Below, in pieces: positions 55,181 to 64,000 of a DNA stretch of 64,000 nucleotides; positions within the stretch are counted from its first letter, which is position 1, and every line of letters starts with the position of its first letter. The notes under the pieces are model-generated. The model was not told the DNA's origin and ran no database searches. It saw only the letters and a list, made by a program, of their open reading frames with translations. Origin of the DNA: Wurfbainia villosa (Eukaryota; Streptophyta; Magnoliopsida; Zingiberales; Zingiberaceae); contig CM045991.1 of NCBI GenBank assembly GCA_025175895.1, positions 83,501,174-83,565,173 on the forward strand, written 5' to 3'. The position numbers and the translations under genes are program-made.

Positions 55181-58100
55181 TTACTCAGTGACACACATGC
55201 CTAATTCCCTTCTTAGGTGGCTAACTTCTTTTTCCGGAAGGGGTTTAGTGAAGATATCTGCTAGATTTGACTTGGACTCAACATAATTGAGTACAATATC
55301 TCTCCTAGCTACATGATCTCTAATGAAATGATGTCTCACTTCAATATATTTCGTTCTAGAGTGGTGGACAGAGTTCTTTGTCAAATTGATAGTGCTCATG
55401 TTATCACACAACACTTGTATATTTTTGTATGACAAACCATAGTCCTTCAGCGTGTGAGTCATCCACAACAGTTGTGATACACTCTCCCCCATGGCGATAT
55501 ACTCAGCCTCAGTGGTGGAGAGAGAAACACAATGTTGCTTTCGACTCGACCAACTCACTAGCGAAGAACCTATGAACTAGCATCCTCCACTTGTGCTCTT
55601 TCTGTCTAACTTGCACCCAGCATAGTCAGAGTCAATATATCCAACTAAATCAAATGATTCAGTACGAGGATACCATAACCCAACCTTAATAGTGCCTTTA
55701 AGATATCTCATTATCCTTTTTACAACACTTAGGTGAGACTCTTTGGCACATGACTGATATCTAGCACATACCCCCACAACATATAAAATATCAAGTCGAC
55801 TCGCTGTGAGATACAATACACTACCACTCATGCTCCTATAATATTTTAGATCCATCGATTTTCCTCCATCATCATTTCCTAGATTTGTGCTTTGTGCCAT
55901 AGGAGTGGATATCTCCTTTGAATTCTGCATATTGAATTTCTTCAGTAGATTCATGGCATACCTAGACTAATAGACGTATATACCTTCCTTTGTTTATTTG
56001 ATATCAAGTCCGAGGAAGAATGTGAGTTCTCCCACAAGACTCATCTCAAACTCGCTCTCCATGTGCCCTATAAACTCGTTCAGATAGTCCTTATTGTTTG
56101 AGCCACAGATTATGTCATCGACGTAAACCTGGGCTACAAAAATATTTTCACCATCTCTTCTCAGAAATAGTGTAGGATCTATCTGACCTCTCTTCAACCC
56201 TTTCTCTACTAGAAATGTGGACAACCTTTCGTACCAAACACGTTGCTTTAGCCCATAAAGAGCTTTTTTCAATTTGAACACGTGGTTTGGAAAGTCTATA
56301 CTTTCAAACCCCGATGGTTGTTCAACGTACACTTCTTCCTTAATTACCCCATTTAAGAAGGCAGACTTCACATCCATTTGATATAGTTTGAAGCCTTTAT
56401 ATGTAGCGAATGCTAGCATAAGCCTTATAGACTCTAAACGTGCTACTGGGATGTACGTCTCTTCATAATCTAATCCTTCAATTTGGTTATAGCCTTTGGC
56501 AACTAACCTTGCTTTGTTTCTTATGATTTCTCTCTTATGATTCATTTTGTTTCTAAACACCCATTTTGTACCAATTATGGAGACTTCTTCCGGTCTCGAA
56601 ACTAAGTCCCATACTTGGTTTCTTTCAAATTGTCCTAGTTCATCTTGCATTGCTAAAATCCAATCAGGATCAAGCAAAGCTTCTTCTACTACTTTGGGTT
56701 CAATTTCTGAGATTAGTGCAACTTCAACCCCTTCATTCCTAAAGGATGATCTGGTCCTCACCCCTTGTTGAAATTCCTCAATAATCTGATCGTGGGGATG
56801 ACTCACGCTTGTCCTATTGGATCTTGGTGCTTGAGATGTTTCAAGTATTTGGTCGTTTGATACATCTTCAAGTAATGACCCTTGTGACTTAGACTTTTCA
56901 TCATCAGATTCAATTTTGACTCCCCCTACTTCGGTATTCTCTTGTAATTTGATCTTCTCCATTCCAAATTTAATTTCTTCATTGATTCTTTGGGTATCAT
57001 CAGATTTTTCACCCTCTTCAAAAATGACATCTGACGACTCTTCAATTAATTTTGATTTTTTATTGTAGACTCTATATGCTTTGCTAATAGAAGAATATCC
57101 AACAAGAATACCTTCATCAGCTTTAGCCGTGAATTTTTCTAGATGATCTCTGGTATTTAGAATAAACATCTTACAGCCAAACACCCTAAGATGCTTAACT
57201 ATAGGTGGTTTTCCAAACCAGAGTTCATGTGAGGTTTTTCCTAGAAACTTATGTATTAGCACCCTGTTCTGAACATAACAGGCTATGCTGACAGCTTCGG
57301 CCCACAAGTATCTTGGAAGAGCATACTCATTGAGCATGCTTCTAGCAGCTTCTTGTAAGGCTCGATCTTTCCTTTCCACAACACCATTTTGTTGGGGGTA
57401 TTCTTGGAACATAAAATTCGTGCCTATACCCCTTTTCTAAACAATAGTCCTTAAACTGAGTGTTTTCAAATTCCCCTCCATGATCACTCCTAAGGGTTTT
57501 AATGGTTGTATTTTTTTCATTTTCAATTCTTTTACTAAAAGAAATAAAAATATCAAGAGTTTCATCTTTATGTTTCAAGAAAAAAGTCCAAGTGTATCTA
57601 GTGTAATCATCAATAACTACCAAGCAATATCTGCTACCATTAAGAGATTTAATAGTACTACAGTCAAATAGGTCTAAATGTAATAAGTCTAAAGTTTTAG
57701 TAGTACTTACAACATTTTTGGGCTTGTGTGATGCCCTCTTTTACTTACCTTTTTGACAGGCATCACATAACCTGTCTTTTTGAAACTTTAGCATTGACAG
57801 CCCCCTGACCAACTCTTTTCCAGCTAGTTTCTTAAGTTCTTCAAATTGACCTGCACGAGCCTTCTGTGCCATAGTTAGGATTCATCTGTTCTAGATACAA
57901 GACACTTGGCAAATAGATGAGTAGTATTTTCAAAATACACTTGATATATGTTTTCCTTTCGAATTCCTACTAACATGGTAATATCTGAGTTGTTGTACTT
58001 TACTAGACATTGAGTTGAATTAAACTCAACCCTATATCCAGCATCAAACAACTGACTCACACTTAACAAGTTAAATGACATATTCTTGACTAACAAAACA

Positions 58101-58374
58101 TTCCTAATCATAAAAAACTCTGAAACATAAATAACTCCTATTCCTACAACTTTTAATTTGCCACTATTACCAAACGAAATGGTACCTCTACTTTTGTTTT
58201 CCAGCATGGAGAATAGTGATATATAGCCGGTCACGTGTTTGGAGCATCCACTGTCTACAAACTAGATTGATGGACACTCCCCCTTACCTGATGCCTACTA
58301 GACACAAAAGATAAAAGATTTTGGAACCCATATATTGGGTCCATTAGCTTACAAAATATATTTCCTAGGGATAC
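55181..58374 (-). pseudogene. pol: H pol: protease, integrase, RT, RNase H, broken
   Basis: From the right: the Gag tail and protease start (FVDSGCSKHVTG near 58225-58260) after several TAG codons; protease remainder to 57875; a degenerate integrase zinc region with TAA and a frame break (57624-57874); integrase core with RSDHGGEF (57342-57623); a frameshift near 57400; then one long frame (57412-55994) with VVERKD, WDLVSRPEE, MDVKSAFLNG and the YVDD codons at 56114-56125. After LGLDIK, TAA and TAG replace two glutamine codons, and a TAG at about 55559-55561 replaces a third. These three fit C-to-T changes. RNase H (55181-55558) keeps STTEAEY, LCDN and the C-terminal tail. The two-residue AP of QAPR is missing. 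It is clearly Sirevirus. Confidence 0.88.
58370..58374 (+). repeat. TSD of solo LTR I, left copy (GATAC)
   Basis: GATAC before TGTTAGTT; it recurs at 60257-60261 after CCCTACA. Confidence 0.93.
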
Positions 58375-59441
58375 TGTTAGTTATAGCCCTAAGAACCAAT
58401 CATGTGATGGTTGAATAGGGAACATTTTGTATCATATTCTATAAAGGCAAAGGATTGGTTATTATATTTAAGTCTTGCTTGTGCCAGCTAAATTAAATAT
58501 AGTAATGCCCTAGAAAAGTAGGTTCTTATCTACAGCACATCAATTGGCAGAATTGATTATGAGAGGCTGTAGAGAACACTTTCTAAATGTTCCTAGTCAA
58601 GTATTAATATGCAAGGGCAATATTAATACATAAAGACTAGCATGTAGGTCAATTGATGACTTGATCTCACAAGTCATGGATATATGATATCAAGTTGACA
58701 CATGGGTATATATTAGAGAATATATACCGAATCAATTCGCCATGAGAAAGTTTCATGGATCGCTATATGAGTGTCATAAACTTTCATGTGACTATTGGTA
58801 TGAATAGTCCTCGACCAAGTCACTACGGTTCCTACATAAGGAGTTATGTACTTTGGTATCACAAACGCCACCCGTAATAGGTGGTGGACCATAAAGGCAT
58901 CGGGTATATAACAAATTATGCGGAGGGATGTGAGTGATGTAGATGGGATCTATCCTCTCATATGACGCAGAGTGATATCGGTGGCCCTTTGATTGAGTAG
59001 AACTACTAAAACGCATGGCCATGCTCGAATGAGTCAATATGAGATATTGAGCTCATTTGTTTGAGTTAGTTTACTCTGGATCAAGAAACACATAGATTGA
59101 TCGAGGATGACACGGCCTATGCCTCATTGATCAACTCGATATCAAGGATAGAAGGACACGGCCATATATTATAGTAGTCACGAAAGGTTAGTCGGATCTT
59201 GACTTATCTCAGAACTTGGGTAGCAATGATGTATTGCTAGATGCCGCCATCGCTTGTGTATCTAAAAGAGTTTAGATCCACCGCCAACGCTATGAGAGCC
59301 TATAGGGTCACACACAAAGAGCATGATAATTAGAGGAATTAGAGTATTCTAGTTCGACTAGAATAATTGGGAATAAGCTTGGCACAAAACGGGGTTTTGG
59401 ACTTTAAGCTTAATGAGAATTTTAGCTAATTGATTTAATGA

Positions 59442-59580
59442 GATTAATTCAATATGTTACCTTATTGATTTAATAAGATTAATTCAATATGATAACATAA
59501 GCTTAATTGAATTAATAAGATTAATTCAATATGATAACATAAGCTTAATTGAATTAATAAGATTAATTCAACATGCATGA
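59442..59580 (+). repeat. 42-bp tandem repeat in solo LTR I
   Basis: Two exact 42-bp units (59477-59518, 59519-59560), preceded by a shortened unit (from 59442) and followed by a partial one. The unit starts GATTAATTCAATATGATAAC. Confidence 0.92.
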
Positions 59581-59655
59581 ATGCCACATAAGAATGCCAC
59601 ATAAGCATGCCACATAAGCATGCCACATAAGCATGCCACCTAAGCATCCACCTAA
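59581..59655 (+). repeat. 13-bp tandem repeat in solo LTR I
   Basis: Five to six units of ATGCCACATAAGC, the last two diverged to CACCTAAGC. Confidence 0.9.
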
Positions 59656-60261
59656 GCTAGTTAAGGTGGAAGGAAACAAAATGGTTTTGTCTCCTTAAGT
59701 GGCCGGCCAAACAAGGATATGTCTCAATGCAATGGATTGCATTGAATGTGTGGAGGTGAAAGGGTTTTTCCAACCCTATAAAAGACACCCTAAGTGGCCG
59801 GCCAAAGAGAGCATTGCCTTTTGTTGTTGGTGGAAGCTTTGGTTGTGTTAGTGGTGAGAGAGCTTGGTGGAAGCTTTGGTTGTGTGGGTTTGTGAGTGTA
59901 GGCTAGCAAGAAGAGGAGTCTTCTTCTTCCTTTCTCCTTTTCCCTCTCTTCCTCTCCTTTAGGGACTTCTCTAGCAAGAAGTAAAGGAGAGCTCTTCTAG
60001 TTTTCCTTTTGTGAGACAAGAGCGTGCTCGTGTGGATACGTATAGAGGCACGGACACTTGAACGTGCTAAAGATCCAACAAACCGAAAGGAAAAGCGGGA
60101 TTAACAAGGGCACGCAACAAAGGTAATCCTCTCCTATAAGATAGGTTTGGTTTAGAGAAATTTATTTTATACGAGTTTGCTTTCGCATGGATCACTTGGA
60201 AGGGATCCTAATTTTTCCGTTGCGCATATGCCATTAGGCATAAATAATTCCCTACAGATAC

Positions 60262-61735
60262 ATGCCTTAGTTGTTTTCTTCCTACCAGGAATTCTAGAAA
60301 CTAAAGAAATAAGGCTATGTTCTTGCTTCTTAGGTCTATAACCTATTCCAGCTTTGTTGTAAATAGCTCGCTGAGATTCTAGAATCATATTCAGCATTCG
60401 AGAGCTAGAGATGAACTTCTCAAGAGTGCACTTGAGATCATTCACCTGTGCTTTCAAAATTCTATTTTCATCCTTAATTTTATCAAATATGGAGGTATCA
60501 GCACTAGATTCTACCACATGCTCCTTAAGATTTTTAAAATGTTCTAATTCAAATTTTAAGGTTTTGATTCTGCATTTAGATTTACCTAGCATGTCAGTTA
60601 AATACACAATGGTTTTATCTCTAAGTTCCAAATTTATTTGATCTTCATCCGTCGATGATGATTCTGCCTCCGAGTTTGAATCTGTTTCGGAGTCCTCCAG
60701 TGCCATCAAAGCAGTGTGTCATCCAGCCTTTTCTTCTTTGTCCTCTTTCGAGGATCCGGATGAAGACTCATCCTATGTGGCTCTCAACGCCTTTCGTCTC
60801 CTCCTCTTTTCTTCCTTCTTCTTGAGACGAGGGCATTCATTTCTGAAGTGTCCTTTCTTGCTGCATTCATAACACATTACATTAGATTTATCAATTCCAT
60901 TATCAACTTGCTTACCTTTCTTTTTGCTGAATCTTCTGCTTTTCCTCATCATCTTCCTCACAAAGTTGACCATCTCACTGGTGGAGGACTCGTCATCTCC
61001 ATCTGATTCCGTACCTGAGGATGAAGACAGCTCCTTCTTCTTCTCTTTCTTTTTCTTTCCTTCCTTGCTTTGATCACCTGCAAGCAAAGCCATACCCTTC
61101 TCTTTTTGACCTTTATTAGCATGTTCATGCAATTCCATTTCACAAAACAATTCATCTATTTTAACAGTTGATAAGTCCCTTGATACCTTATATGCATCCA
61201 CCATGGATGACCATAAAACATTTCTGGGAAATGATTTGAGTACATACCTAATTAAATCTCAGTTCTCAACACTCTCTCCAATAGAGTGGAGACTGTTCAG
61301 CAACTCCTTGAAGCTCCCATGAAGCTCACTGACAGTCTCAGTGTCCTTCATAGTGAAATACTGGAGTTGGCTTAGGAACAAGTCTCCCTTGGCTATACAA
61401 GAGTCTCTAGTACCCTCATGCAGCTCAAGTAGCTTATTCCATAGGTCTTGTGCACTGCTGAAAGGACCAACTTTATTAAGTTGTTTCTTTGCCAGACCGC
61501 ACTGTAATGTCACAGTAGCTTTAGCATTAGCCTGTGCCTTGCGGTTTTGCTCAATTGTCCAAAGAGCAGACCCTAAAACTTTACCATCATCATCTATAGG
61601 AGTAGTGAAGCCCTCTGTGACGGAGAACCACATTTCTATCTCAGTCATGAGATAGTACTCCATCCGACTTTTTCAATATTGGAAATTTACTCCATTGAAA
61701 AATGGAGGTCGATTTGTACTATAACCCTCTTGCAT
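60262..61735 (-). pseudogene. gag: H gag with in-frame stops
   Basis: Starts MQEGYSTNRPPFF at 61735. A TGA replaces the Trp of the conserved YWK motif just before MEYYLM (61663). A second TGA at 61259-61261 replaces the Arg codon after SVEN, the same codon as one of the E1 stops. Next come the block MVDAYKVSRDL (61204) and the zinc knuckle CYECSKKGHFRNEC (about 60880-60838). Stops follow near 60773 and 60718, then an open C-terminal part (from 60709) with LEKFISSSRMLNMI. The last residues and the UAG junction lie beyond solo LTR I, at about 58300-58374. Confidence 0.88.
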
Positions 61736-61778
61736 GGTTACGACTCTAGGGTGGTTAAACCGGGTAATTAGAGCCCTA

Positions 61779-61790
61779 GCTTTGATACCA
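61779..61790 (-). promoter_or_regulatory. H primer-binding site (one mismatch)
   Basis: GCTTTGATACCA on the plus strand, one base different from the initiator tRNA-Met complement. Confidence 0.85.
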
Positions 61791-61792
61791 CT

Positions 61793-63546
61793 TGAAAGGA
61801 CTGGTAGTACGCAAGAGGGGGGGGGGTAACCCAAATTAAAAATAAATGCAACGAAATATTAATCTTCTATAAAATATGAGCAGCGACATAGAAAACAATA
61901 CTTAACTTAATTTAGTCAAAGGAAATCCGACAAATCCGAACAAATGTATAAAATAACACCGAAAGAAAAATGCACAAAAAAAGTATAAAGCAACCAAATG
62001 ACGCAGTTGATTTTACTTGGTTCACAACTCTCTCCTAGAGTTGCTAGTCCAAGGCCTACCACTATCTTTCTCCTTTTCGAAGCTAAGCTTCGAGGGTTGA
62101 GAAACCACTTAATGCTTACAGTTTACAGAAATCTTATACAATAAGAATAAGCAATAATGAAGAAGCTTTATAGAGATAGTAAATTTTACTACCTTCGTCG
62201 TCGTGATCAGATCATCCACAGCTGTAACCCCGGGAAGGCGAGGATGAGGCACGAAACAAAATTCTTGGATGATTGCAATGGATGCAGAAGCACCACTTGT
62301 AGTAATGAAGGCAGAAGATGGATGTTTTGTTTGTTGTGTGTTCAGGAAGGCGCCCAGATTCTTGTCACAATAGCAGCGCAGAAAGATCAGGTTGAGCACA
62401 GGGGTGACGAAAGCTGAAGATGCAGAGAAAAAATTCCTCTCTTGTAATGGAAGCAGAAAACACAAGGATGAAGATGAGTCATAGCAATATCGCAGTGTTT
62501 GAGCACAGAGAGATGCGTCTGGTGAGCGCTTTGATGTGTGAGCCTTATAGGTCTCTGCCCGTCCAACTCTTTCTCTCGACCGACCATGTAAGCCTGGAAG
62601 CTCATTTCCTCAGCAAGAACCCTGCTTGGTCGTTGGAATTTGAATTCTTACCATTTAATCTCGTCCACGTGTCAAAACAGAGAAGATTTTTCATAGAAAT
62701 CGCGACTCTGAATCCCACCAGTCGAGGCAGCAGTCGAGCGTTCCTTGCATCTGAGCGTTGTTTATGAAGTTCAGTCAAGGCGCCTGCTCGACTGCTCAGG
62801 TTAAATGTCGAGACTTCCTCTTGTGCAGTCGAGGTATCAGTCGAAGCTAACTTACTTCTGTCCGTAGCTATTGATGACCAGTCGAGGTGCCACCTCGACT
62901 GTACCAGTCGAAGCACTGGTCGAGTCAGTCCTGCATCTTCCAGCTTCTGCCAGAGGCCAGTCGAGGTGGTGCCTCAATTGCCTCAAACAAAGTGTCGATC
63001 GAGGTGCTGGCTCGACTGTTCCTGGTTGTCGGCAAATTTTTCAATTGATGAATGCAGTAAAGGCAACAGTTGAGGTGTCAACTCATTGTTGTCCTTATGA
63101 CCCATTGTTTCAGTCAACTCTAAGACTGAAACACGCCTAGTAAAGACTCTACCCAGAGACCCTTTACATGCCAAGACTTCGGCCTCCGACCATTCTTGGA
63201 CTTTTCACCTTGCCGCTTCCGGAAGGAATTTCTGCCTGCCAAGGAATTGCCCTTCTTGGACTTTTCACCAAGGTACACCCTTGGATTTCTCATCTGCCAA
63301 GGAATTACACATCTTGGACTTTTCACCAAGGTACACCCTTGGATTTCTCATCTGCCAAGGAATTACCCATCTTGGACTTTTCACCAAGGTCCACCCTTGG
63401 ATTTTTCTAGTCGCCAAGGAATTAACCATCTTGGACTTTTCACCGAGGTCCACCCTTAGATTTCTCACTTGCCTAGAAACTTAAACCTTTATTTACTTAA
63501 ATGCTTGTCAAACACAAAAACATAGTTTAGAGCATCATCTCCAACA
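61793..63546 (-). mobile_element. H 5' LTR
   Basis: 1754 bp, inverted, start TGTTGGAGATGATGC at 63546. It has a 10-G run near its end (61817-61826), many CCTCGACTG-type palindromes at 62720-63020, a CTATAAGG TATA candidate near 62545 (minus strand) and a 58-bp tandem repeat near its start. Confidence 0.87.
63239..63471 (-). repeat. 58-bp tandem repeat in H LTR
   Basis: Four units at 63239, 63297, 63355 and 63414 (58, 58, 59, 58 bp), each with CCAAGGAATT and TCTTGGACTTTTCACC. A degenerate unit precedes them. Unit boundaries are exact but sequences differ slightly, so the array is not a CRISPR. Confidence 0.93.
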
Positions 63547-63707
63547 CACACTTCCTACTAATGAAGTGGGAGAATCATTGAATTACGATCAATGGACTAA
63601 TGCCATGAAAAGACAAGTGGAAGTTGATGCCAAGGCGACCCAAATCTTACAATGTGGCCTGTCCAAAGAAGAACTAAACCGAGTCGGCCCCTTCATTAGC
63701 GCAAAAG
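63547..63707 (+). pseudogene. gag: G2 gag fragment
   Basis: Plus-strand coding remnant, in frame from about 63550: PTNEVGESLNYDQWTNAMKR, then ILQCGLSKEELNRVGPFISAK. It matches the G1 Gag N-terminal domain. H cuts it on the left and J on the right. CACTT (63547-63551) is the candidate H TSD. Confidence 0.88.
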
Positions 63708-64000
63708 TGTTGGTGCAATCGGCCCAGGTCATGATTGACCGGACTCGAGTTTGACTCGAACGATGTTTTGATGTTTGACATGGAAGTTTGACATCGATGT
63801 TTGACATTGATGTTTGATATTATTTTAGGGAGATTGTTGGCACAATCGACCCGGGTCATGATTGACCGGACTTGAGTTTGACTCGAGGGGGATTTTGATG
63901 GTTGACTAGGGTTGACCATGTCATGGAAAGTCTAAGTCTTGAGTACTTGGCATGTAAAGTCCAAGCATGGGTCTTGGCATGGAAAGTCCAACATGGGTTG
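63708..64000 (+). mobile_element. J, LTR element start with duplicated LTR head
   Basis: TGTTGGTGCAATCGGCCC begins at 63708 and a second, similar head TGTTGGCACAATCGACCC at 63835, directly after a purine run TTTTAGGGAGAT. Both continue into a segment beginning CATGATTGACCGGACT. The layout suits a 5' LTR head joined by deletion to the purine tract and 3' LTR. The end of the window carries AAGTCCAAG / CTTGGCATG strings like those in E and H LTRs. The right end is outside the window. Confidence 0.7.

Larger units (their letters stand above)
58375..60256 (+). mobile_element. Solo LTR I
   Basis: 1882 bp with a perfect GATAC TSD, ends TGTTAGTT and CCCTACA, and no internal genes. A TATA box (CCTATAAAAGAC, about 59775-59786) sets the plus orientation. 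It contains two tandem repeat blocks. Its family is not otherwise present in the window, so the lineage is unknown; the ends and 5-bp TSD fit copia. Confidence 0.9.

Noticed and set aside
59462..59647. 61-codon hydrophobic repeat ORF
   Set aside because: It reads through the 42-bp and 13-bp tandem repeats of solo LTR I and has no gene context.
62157..63140. ORFs of 86 to 115 codons on both strands
   Set aside because: They fall within the H LTR and have no homologous protein pattern or conserved frame.
63239..63471. Possible CRISPR-like array
   Set aside because: Units are adjacent with no unique spacers, lie inside a plant LTR, and vary in sequence.

Overview
The window is flowering-plant chromosomal DNA made almost entirely of nested LTR retrotransposons of the Ty1/copia superfamily. 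I see no host protein-coding gene, tRNA or rRNA gene. The evidence for a plant is direct: primer-binding sites complementary to initiator tRNA-Met, Sirevirus-type Gag and Pol proteins, poly-G/purine tract arrays before 3' LTRs, and 5-bp target-site duplications (TSDs). The species cannot be named from the sequence; a large, repeat-rich (perhaps monocot) genome is plausible.

Left third. Family N is Sirevirus-like and carries gag only. Its copies are N1 (1-1392), N2 (7525-12987), N3 (14230-17445, minus strand) and N4 (24519-30073). T1 (1393-14229) is a non-Sirevirus copia element (Tork/Angela-like, lineage unresolved). It sits in the N1 gag and was itself hit by N2, immediately after its RT YVDD motif, and by N3, in its 3' LTR. 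D1 (17446-21196, minus strand) sits in the N3 gag. An exact 100-N scaffold gap (21197-21296) follows, so several partner halves are missing and the adjacency across it is not proven.

Middle. E1 (plus strand) and E2 (minus strand) are two copies of one complete Sirevirus family. E2 apparently inserted into the 5' LTR of E1, and N4 inserted into the pol of E2. D2, a solo LTR of the D family, sits in the E1 5' LTR. E1 lies in T2 (44388-48014, minus strand), and T2 lies in the RT of G1 (48015-53537, minus strand). The inferred insertion order is therefore G1, then T2, then E1, then E2 and D2, then N4.

Right third. A short unassigned remnant R (53538 to about 54500) carries a promoter-like segment and a small ORF. 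It is followed by H (about 54500-63546, minus strand), a Sirevirus with a solo LTR (I, 58375-60256) at its gag/pol junction. H lies beside a second G-family gag fragment (G2), which is cut by another LTR element (J) running off the window.

The coding parts make one system: Gag for particles, protease and integrase for maturation and insertion, RT and RNase H for copying. Most copies are broken. The most intact products are the 575-aa N4 Gag, the 540-aa E2 Gag and the RT/RNase H half of E2. The most unusual signals are non-coding. Two inverted-repeat stems are kept in the 3' regions of three diverged Sirevirus families, one of them with compensatory base changes. There is an in-frame UAG at the gag/pol junction, and TATA boxes lie inside palindromes.
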